From NCBI GenBank assembly GCA_023388015.1, contig JAEWHB010000203.1, forward strand, positions 1 to 6,723: a stretch of 6,723 nucleotides of DNA, in the 5' to 3' direction. The DNA comes from Bacteroidota bacterium. Its GTDB lineage: Bacteria; Bacteroidota; Bacteroidia; Flavobacteriales; Weeksellaceae. The notes under the pieces are model-generated. The model saw only the letters and a program-made list of their open reading frames with translations. It was not told where the DNA came from and searched no databases. Below, piece by piece: positions 1-4,022 of this stretch; positions within the stretch are counted from its first letter, which is position 1, and each line of letters starts with the position of its first letter. A program made the position numbers and the translations under genes.

Positions 1-1119
1 TTTAGTTGGAATGGGCTGAACTTTCATTTTTTGTTCGGGCGACATCTGCGCATAGACCTCGCTCATGAGTTCTTTATCCAATTTCGAAGTATCGATTTTT
101 TTGATTTTATTTCCATTTTCGTCTTTCACTTTTACCGTCGCTTTGCGAATTTGTTTTTTATATTCACGAAACAATTCTTTGGAAACACCTTTTCCAGGTT
201 CAATCTGAGCGGAAACTTTTTCACTAAACATTAGCATAACCGCTACCAACAAAGGAATACTGAAAAATTTAAGCGCGATGGTTTTGATTTTGGATGTTTG
301 TTTTGTCATCATAATCAATCTTTTTTTGGTTACTAAATAATTAAAGGAGCTGGAAAGTGAAGTCTGAGATTTTACCGGAATTTTTTCCAGCAAAAGTTGC
401 TGATAAGCCAGCGTGTCAAAATCATGGTTCAAGACTTCTTCATCGGCCAGAAATTCATGATTGGTTCGAATGGACTTTCTATAGATATATAAAAAAGGAT
501 TGAACCAGAAAAAAATCAGAAGAAATTCTATGAAAACCACATCCCAGCTGTGTTTTTGACGAATATGTGCCAATTCGTGATAGAAAATTTCGGAACGTAA
601 ATTTTCATTTTCAACCTCTTGTTTCGAAGCAAATAAATAATGAAAAAAACTAAATGGAGAAACATTCCGATTGATTTTCACCAACGTAAATCCTTCTTTT
701 TGAACTTTTTCATTTTCATTTGCCAAACGATTGATCTTCCAAAGGTTTAAAACAAATCGAACCAAAAACGCCAAGCTGATGAGCACTCCGATTGCGCCCA
801 AAATTTCAATCCAATTAAAAGTCGGAATTGTTTTCGGCGTTTCGACTACGTTTTCTATGGGAATCGAAGCGAGATGAACCCTTGAATTTTCGGGAATTTC
901 ATGAATTCGGCTTTGTTGAATAAGCGGAATGAATTCTTGGAAAGTCGGAGTATAAAATTCTCTTATTCCCAATTCCATAAAGGGAATACTGAAGGAGAGC
1001 ACCAAGGTTGCCAAAAGATAAAAACGGTTGAACCGGAACATTTTTTCTCTTTGCAATACGAAATGATAAAATCCGATGAACACGGCCGAACAACAGATTA
1101 TTTTAAAAATAAGTTCCAT
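1..1119 (-). CDS. M56/BlaR1-type membrane zinc metallopeptidase, 3' end beyond window
   Basis: I translated this frame by hand: 373 codons without a stop from the ATG at 1117-1119 to the left edge, so the C-terminus is missing. Hydrophobic segments lie near residues 3-22, 34-50, 103-128, 194-213 and 281-298. A cytoplasmic-type HELAH motif (H181, E182, H185) is followed 37 residues later by E222 in NHEFLAD, the spacing expected for the third zinc ligand in the BlaR1/MecR1 family. Known family members sense a signal outside the membrane and trigger cleavage of the partner BlaI repressor; I infer the same here. The roughly 75 residues visible after the last membrane segment are charged and show no penicillin-binding SxxK motif, so a beta-lactam sensor is not supported by what can be seen. 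The start overlaps the blaI stop in TAATG, which suggests translational coupling. Confidence 0.9.
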   Translation of the reverse strand, partial: MELIFKIICCSAVFIGFYHFVLQREKMFRFNRFYLLATLVLSFSIPFMELGIREFYTPTFQEFIPLIQQSRIHEIPENSRVHLASIPIENVVETPKTIPTFNWIEILGAIGVLISLAFLVRFVLNLWKINRLANENEKVQKEGFTLVKINRNVSPFSFFHYLFASKQEVENENLRSEIFYHELAHIRQKHSWDVVFIEFLLIFFWFNPFLYIYRKSIRTNHEFLADEEVLNHDFDTLAYQQLLLEKIPVKSQTSLSSSFNYLVTKKRLIMMTKQTSKIKTIALKFFSIPLLVAVMLMFSEKVSAQIEPGKGVSKELFREYKKQIRKATVKVKDENGNKIKKIDTSKLDKELMSEVYAQMSPEQKMKVQPIPTK

Positions 1120-1490
1120 TATTTTTTACGTTTTTGGATTTCACTGTCCACAATTTTTTTCAAATCTTCTAACTCTTTCTCCGACAAATCTGCCGATGAA
1201 GTAAAAAAGGACGCAAACTGCAAAGGCGAATTCCCAAAGAAATTTTTGATCAACCCTTTCATCTGTCGCGAAAAATAATCTTCTTTCTTTATCAGCGGAA
1301 AATACCTTCTGGAATTCCCAAAGATTTCATAATCCACAAAACCTTTTTCCTGAATTCGTTTCAGCAAAGTCGCCACCGTCGTCGTTGCAGGCTTGGGTTC
1401 AGGATAGGCATCAATGATGTCTTTCATGAAAGGTTTTCCTTCATTCCAGATGATTTCCATCAATTCTTCTTCCTTTTTAGATAAACTCAC
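1119..1490 (-). CDS. blaI: BlaI/MecI/CopY-family transcriptional repressor
   Basis: This 123-residue protein matches the usual length of BlaI-type repressors (about 120-130). Residues 3-70 form the winged helix: LSKKEEELMEIIWNEGKP, a recognition helix around T36-G50 (TTTVATLLKRIQEKG), then a wing with R61, R62 and Y63. Residues 72-123 resemble the C-terminal dimerisation region, including LSEKELEDLKKIV. The start is GTG at 1488-1490; no in-frame ATG lies shortly upstream, and the sequence MSLSKKEEE begins where the family normally begins. The gene is followed at once by the M56 protease (one-base overlap). It probably represses its own operon through the dyad at 1512-1525. By my recalled alignment to Staphylococcus BlaI, the Asn-Phe bond cut during induction corresponds to F95-F96 here, so the cleavage sequence is not conserved. 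The real target genes are unknown; no beta-lactamase gene is adjacent. Confidence 0.92.
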   Translation of the reverse strand: MSLSKKEEELMEIIWNEGKPFMKDIIDAYPEPKPATTTVATLLKRIQEKGFVDYEIFGNSRRYFPLIKKEDYFSRQMKGLIKNFFGNSPLQFASFFTSSADLSEKELEDLKKIVDSEIQKRKK

Positions 1491-1501
1491 TTCTATTTCT
1501 T

Positions 1502-1515
1502 TAGAGTTAACTCTA
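1502..1515. promoter_or_regulatory. 14-bp perfect palindrome in blaI leader
   Basis: TAGAGTTAACTCTA is its own reverse complement. It lies between the blaI promoter -7 box and the GTG start, about where transcription would begin, and shares TCTA with the neighbouring TACA-TGTA dyad. It may be a second half of a composite BlaI operator or a separate site. A role is inferred from position only. Confidence 0.5.
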
Positions 1516-1525
1516 CAAATGTAGA
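1512..1525. promoter_or_regulatory. Probable BlaI operator (TACA-AA-TGTA dyad)
   Basis: TCTACAAATGTAGA is a perfect inverted repeat (TCTACA / TGTAGA around AA). Its core TACAAATGTA fits the TACAnnTGTA pattern known for BlaI/MecI operators. It overlaps the -7 box of the presumed blaI promoter, so bound repressor would block RNA polymerase. It is the only TACAnnTGTA match I noticed in the window. Confidence 0.8.
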
Positions 1526-1546
1526 ATATAAATTTAATTGAACAAA
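1516..1546 (-). promoter_or_regulatory. Bacteroidota-type promoter of blaI-M56 operon
   Basis: On the minus strand, TTTG (complement of 1543-1546) is followed after 19 bases by TACATTTG (complement of 1516-1523). This matches the TTTG / TAnnTTTG promoter known for Bacteroidota primary sigma factor, with normal spacing. Transcription would begin near 1510, giving a leader of about 20 bases before the GTG at 1490. The leader has no Shine-Dalgarno match, as is usual in this phylum. Confidence 0.7.
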
Positions 1547-1667
1547 TATTTCGTCAATAAAAATAGATTTTACGAGGGTAATTTCTTTTCCGGTTGGTCG
1601 ATTAATCCCTATTTTTCCGCTTGTAATTAGCTTTATTATCCTATTTTAACGGAAAATCCAAAATACA

Positions 1668-2801
1668 TTATTCTTCCTTATTTATTTGTTCTAAATTTAT
1701 GAAGTTCTTCTCCGAATTATATCGAAATTCACTAACGCAATGGTTTTCCATGGCTGCGAGCCCCCTATTCGAACCAACATAAACATCTGTAAAACAACCA
1801 TCTGGTTTTTGATTTCTAAAAAAAATCGACCAATACATCTCGCCATCTTCATCTTCACTTATTGAAAACCCATCTCCATTTATTATGTCATGAGGATTTA
1901 GATGCGCCCATCCATCTTCCTCCTTATATTCTTTTCCAGATTTAAGCATTTGCAGTTGGTAAGTAATTGTGGTTTGATTTATTCTCATGACTGTCAAATA
2001 AACAGATGAGTCACTATCCTCTTTTGCGTAATACAATGTGTCTCCAAGGAAAGGATAGTACGGAAATTCCATTGTTTCTCTATTATCGACAATAATCTTG
2101 TCTTCAATTAGCTCAAAAGATCGGTAAGTTGTAAGGTCTTTTAAGTTTTTAATAAATTCTGGTGCATATTGCGAGGAATCATGAATCGCTATATCGGGCA
2201 TTTCTGAATCTATTCTCTTGTCGATGCTGTCTTCTCCAATTGTATCCATTATGGACAAATCTTTCTCTTCAAAATCCCGAATTTGAATGGATTCCATTTT
2301 TGGATTTTCACTGCCTTTAAAATAAGCTATTTCGATTTGAAGTGATTTATATTGGTAAAAAACATCGCTCATTCGATGATACTCTTCGCCGTTCCCAATC
2401 CGATTTTCCACTTCACTTTTGGTCATATTCCAATTCAATCCATAGGGCAATTTTCCTGTGAAAGCTTCATACCAATTACTGTAATTTGGAGCCAGAAGAA
2501 ATATAGATGCTATTTTTTCAACATTTGCTTTGTAAACGATTTCTACACCTGAGGCAAAATACTGAAGATGTCTGATGTCTTGGAAAGATTCCGTTTCTGG
2601 AATGCCTAAAGAACTTGTGAAGTCAAAAGATTCTTTTCCAAACACTTCTTTTCCAATCAGGTTATACAGCGGATTGTCGGTTTTTATATCAAATGCTCCC
2701 CAATTAGAACCTTTTAATGAGTGAAAAGAAAAAGGTTCTTCTTGCGAAAATCCTTGAAACGCTATTAGGATTAGTGTGATAATTAATAATTTTTTTTTCA
2801 T
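1668..2801 (-). CDS. Unrecognised secreted protein (377 aa)
   Basis: I do not recognise this protein. It begins MKKKLLIITLILIAFQGFSQ, a clear signal peptide probably cut near residue 20, so the product is exported. The mature part is acidic and soluble-looking, with no further membrane segment and only two cysteines (C336, C355), close together near the C-terminus and able to form a disulfide. Residues 118-137 carry the pattern LPYGLxWxMxxxEVxxxxG, which resembles a motif in uncharacterised bacterial proteins in which a G-x-S/T-x-x-E-V-x-x-x-x-G segment begins a small alpha/beta unit; this similarity is from memory. A second region (about 225-365) is rich in beta-type sequence with aromatic residues. 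Three hand-counted lines are about 27-30% GC, well below the neighbours, suggesting acquisition from elsewhere. The ATG start at 2799-2801 is preceded by an A-rich leader. The gene stands alone in its block. Confidence 0.8.
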   Translation of the reverse strand: MKKKLLIITLILIAFQGFSQEEPFSFHSLKGSNWGAFDIKTDNPLYNLIGKEVFGKESFDFTSSLGIPETESFQDIRHLQYFASGVEIVYKANVEKIASIFLLAPNYSNWYEAFTGKLPYGLNWNMTKSEVENRIGNGEEYHRMSDVFYQYKSLQIEIAYFKGSENPKMESIQIRDFEEKDLSIMDTIGEDSIDKRIDSEMPDIAIHDSSQYAPEFIKNLKDLTTYRSFELIEDKIIVDNRETMEFPYYPFLGDTLYYAKEDSDSSVYLTVMRINQTTITYQLQMLKSGKEYKEEDGWAHLNPHDIINGDGFSISEDEDGEMYWSIFFRNQKPDGCFTDVYVGSNRGLAAMENHCVSEFRYNSEKNFINLEQINKEE

Positions 2802-2904
2802 TTTATCAACTTATTTTTAGGACGATACGTGCGGACGGCTTGATAGTGATTTTTTAAGGCTTTGCGAAGAAACGGAATTGAAAGACAGAGGTTTCAATTT
2901 AGCA

Positions 2905-2912
2905 CAAACATA
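2905..2912 (-). promoter_or_regulatory. Possible -7 element for secreted-protein gene
   Basis: TATGTTTG on the minus strand fits the Bacteroidota TAnnTTTG element and lies about 100 bases upstream of the ATG at 2801. No TTTG or TTG appears 17-23 bases further upstream, so this is half a promoter at best. Confidence 0.25.
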
Positions 2913-2913
2913 A

Positions 2914-2972
2914 GCAAAACCATTTTTCTATTTATTAGTTTATAGTTTAAAAGCCAATAAAAATGGTTTTGC
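2914..2972. repeat. 14-bp perfect inverted repeat (hairpin 1)
   Basis: GCAAAACCATTTTT at 2914-2927 is exactly reversed and complemented by AAAAATGGTTTTGC at 2959-2972, with a 31-base loop. The stem is too widely spaced, and the flanks too lacking in a T tract, for an ordinary terminator. It could fold in the leader RNA of the secreted-protein gene or in single-stranded DNA as a recombination site. Confidence 0.8.
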
Positions 2973-3011
2973 GGATTAAATGCACAAACCTTAAATTTCG
3001 CATTTAACCCG
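2972..3011. repeat. 12-bp inverted repeat (hairpin 2)
   Basis: CGGATTAAATGC at 2972-2983 pairs with GCATTTAACCCG at 3000-3011 with one mismatch, which on one strand would be a G-T (G-U) pair. The loop is 16 bases. It abuts hairpin 1, sharing the C at 2972, so the two could stack into one structure. Confidence 0.7.
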
Positions 3012-3111
3012 TCATTTTACCAATCTGATCTTAGCGGTAGTTTTTATTTTTTGAAGTAGATTTTATTTGCTAAAATTTTCAAATCTGCTGTGTCCGTATT
3101 GCAAAGAATAA

Positions 3112-3405
3112 TTAAAATCTTGTCGAAATCTGCATTTGTAAAACAGCAATCGAAGTAAAAAGTTTGCTAATCGAAGCGATTGAAAAACGGGTTTCATCAT
3201 TTATTTCAATTTCAAATTGGATGTTAGAAAATCCTTTGTGGAACTGAAAAACTTCTCCATTATCACTCCATAAAACACTACCGTTGAAACGTCCCTTTTC
3301 AAATTCCTCCTGAAGAATTTCCTCAATCGGATTTTGACCGAATAAAACAAAAAGAAAATTAAAAACTGAAAACAAAAAAGTCTTTTCATTGAGATTTAAT
3401 TTCAA
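3112..3405 (-). pseudogene. 5' remnant of a beta-lactamase-fold serine hydrolase
   Basis: The 97-residue frame reads like the start of the PF00144 (class C beta-lactamase-like) family: a hydrophobic export segment ending FLFVLFGQ (residues 10-24), then NGSVLWSDNGEVFQFHKGF (41-59) and DETRFSIASISKLFTSIAVLQ (70-90). SISK (S78, K81) is the catalytic SxxK motif; SISK is encoded at 3163-3174. Family members are usually 350 residues or longer and need a later YxN motif and an HxG-type motif, which are absent, so no active enzyme can form. Similarity stops at about codon 91 (3133), then six unrelated codons and a stop follow. The frame also starts with TTG. An ATG at 3387-3389 is the better start but is out of frame; one more T in the run at 3374-3379 would give MKRLFLFSVFNFLFVLFGQ, a typical signal peptide. 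I conclude truncation plus a probable frameshift. Confidence 0.8.
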
Positions 3406-3452
3406 AAAAAGACGGTAAAAGTTTGAATTGTTACAGTTCTAAAAAACCCAAA

Positions 3453-3485
3453 AGCCCTAACAGGGTTTGAAACCCTGTTAGGGCT
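3453..3485. repeat. 33-bp near-perfect palindrome
   Basis: AGCCCTAACAGGGTTT (3453-3468) and its exact complement (3470-3485) flank a single G. It could form a very strong hairpin. On the minus strand it is followed by a T-rich run (TTTTGGGTTTTTTAG), as in an intrinsic terminator, yet it lies between the starts of two divergent genes, where a terminator is not expected. From memory, similar CCCTGTTAGGG / CCCTAACAGGG palindromes are scattered through flavobacterial genomes, so a dispersed repeat is the likelier identity. Confidence 0.75.
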
Positions 3486-3489
3486 GAGT

Positions 3490-3599
3490 CAATGTTAAGA
3501 ATTGTATTTCCAATGTTAAGTTTTCAGTTTCGGCTTGTTTCAATGTAAACTTAATGTTAATTTTACATTAATTAAACGTAACTAAGCTATTAACATTAA
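3490..3599. promoter_or_regulatory. Cluster of AATGTTAA-like boxes upstream of TonB-like gene
   Basis: AATGTTAA occurs at 3491-3498, 3512-3519 and 3553-3560, AATGTAAA at 3542-3549, and reversed copies at 3562-3569 (TTTACATT) and 3590-3597 (TTAACATT). The first two copies lie within a repeated 10-mer CAATGTTAAG 21 bases apart. Inverted pairs include 3542-3549 with 3562-3569, and the 10-base pair 3551-3560 with 3590-3599. The forward copies start 21, 30 and 11 bases apart, near multiples of a helical turn. This could be an array of binding sites, though AT-rich DNA produces such words by chance more often. Confidence 0.45.
3535..3565 (+). promoter_or_regulatory. Possible promoter of TonB-like gene
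   Basis: TTG at 3535-3537 and TAATTTTA at 3558-3565 are 20 bases apart, close to the Bacteroidota TTG / TAnnTTTG pattern but with a final A instead of G. Transcription would start near 3572, about 40 bases before the ATG. The -7 candidate lies inside the AATGTTAA box cluster. Confidence 0.35.
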
Positions 3600-3610
3600 A
3601 ACATAATAAG

Positions 3611-3988
3611 ATGAAAACGAAGATATTAGCTTTCACTTTAATCCTTATTTCAGGTTTCGCATTCGGTCAAAATAAAATGGATAAATGCAATAAATTGGCA
3701 GAAACGCAACAAAAGGTTTGTAAAGACAATGTGATCACACACATCATTTCAGATTATGTGGAATATCCGGAAACGGCAAAAGAAAATTTCAATGAAGGAA
3801 CGGTTTACGTTCGTTTCGCAACCGATGAAAACCAAAATCTGAAATCACTTCGTGTTTTGGGCGAATCCGATGAAAACTTGGCTGCAGCTGCACAAAAAGC
3901 GATTGAAAAATTTGCCGATGCAGAAGGCAAAATGATGTTGGCACAAAGTGAAGTCTATAGAATTCCGGTAAAATTTGAATTGGAGTAA
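3611..3988 (+). CDS. Small exported protein with TonB C-terminal-like domain
   Basis: The product has 125 residues and starts at the ATG 3611-3613 with signal peptide MKTKILAFTLILISGFAFGQ, likely cut after residue 20. Residues 50-124 follow the TonB C-terminal domain pattern: YPETAKENFNEGTVYVRF, a turn DENQNLKSLRVLGESDENL, a helix AAAAQKAIEKF, and a final strand RIPVKFEL. True TonB proteins have an uncleaved membrane anchor and a proline-rich linker; both are missing, so this is probably a free periplasmic protein that uses the fold for binding and does not power outer-membrane transport. Two cysteines (C26 and C37, a CX10C arrangement) lie just after the signal peptide and could form a disulfide. 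It stands alone, converging on mfd with a hairpin between. The domain is well supported; the partner is unknown. Confidence 0.8.
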   Translation: MKTKILAFTLILISGFAFGQNKMDKCNKLAETQQKVCKDNVITHIISDYVEYPETAKENFNEGTVYVRFATDENQNLKSLRVLGESDENLAAAAQKAIEKFADAEGKMMLAQSEVYRIPVKFELE

Positions 3989-3999
3989 GCCTCCCCTAA

Positions 4000-4016
4000 C
4001 CTCTCCAAAGGAGGGG
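4000..4016. terminator. Hairpin between convergent genes, possible bidirectional terminator
   Basis: CCTCTCC, loop AAA, then GGAGGGG can pair over seven positions with one T-G pair. It lies in the 34-base gap between the stop of the TonB-like gene (3988) and the stop of mfd (4023), where both need a terminator. Neither side has a clean T tract. CTCCCCTAACCTCTCCAAAGGAGGGG-like stretches recur between genes in flavobacteria as far as I recall, so it may also be a dispersed repeat. Confidence 0.5.
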
Positions 4017-4022
4017 AATATT

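Larger units (their letters stand above)
2802..3111 (-). other. AT-rich non-coding leader region with two adjacent hairpins
   Basis: This stretch of about 310 bases holds no convincing gene. It contains two neighbouring inverted repeats (2914-2972 and 2972-3011, listed separately) and is AT-rich (17 of 60 G or C in line 2941-3000). A TAnnTTTG match (TATGTTTG, complement of 2905-2912) points towards the secreted-protein gene, but no TTTG box lies at the right distance. GC-richer patches occur at 2821-2840 and 3025-3036. I have a memory-based impression that similar stretches recur beside unrelated small genes in flavobacteria, which would make it a cassette-associated repeat; this cannot be tested here. 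It ends where the hydrolase reading frame breaks off. Confidence 0.5.

Noticed and set aside
1..234. Plus-strand open frame at 31-234 as a gene
   Set aside because: It runs antisense to the M56 protease frame, which is open for 373 codons with HExxH and membrane segments. The plus-strand product has no recognisable domain.
901..1278. Plus-strand open frame of 125 codons
   Set aside because: It lies antisense across the M56/blaI junction, both of which have strong family motifs. It is a shadow frame.
1613..1656. TTTTCCG / CGGAAAA inverted repeat as terminator of the secreted-protein gene
   Set aside because: The arms are only seven bases with a loop of about 30, so the stem would be weak. 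Such AT-rich pairs arise easily by chance.
2802..3111. Integron attC site or group II intron piece
   Set aside because: The hairpins are suggestive, but I could not find paired RYYYAAC / GTTRRRY core sites, and no integrase or reverse-transcriptase fragment is present.
3201..3389. Minus-strand open frame starting MKRLFCFQFL as a separate small protein
   Set aside because: Only its first few codons look like a signal peptide. After that it is basic low-complexity sequence, while the overlapping frame carries the hydrolase similarity. It is better explained as the original start shifted by one base.
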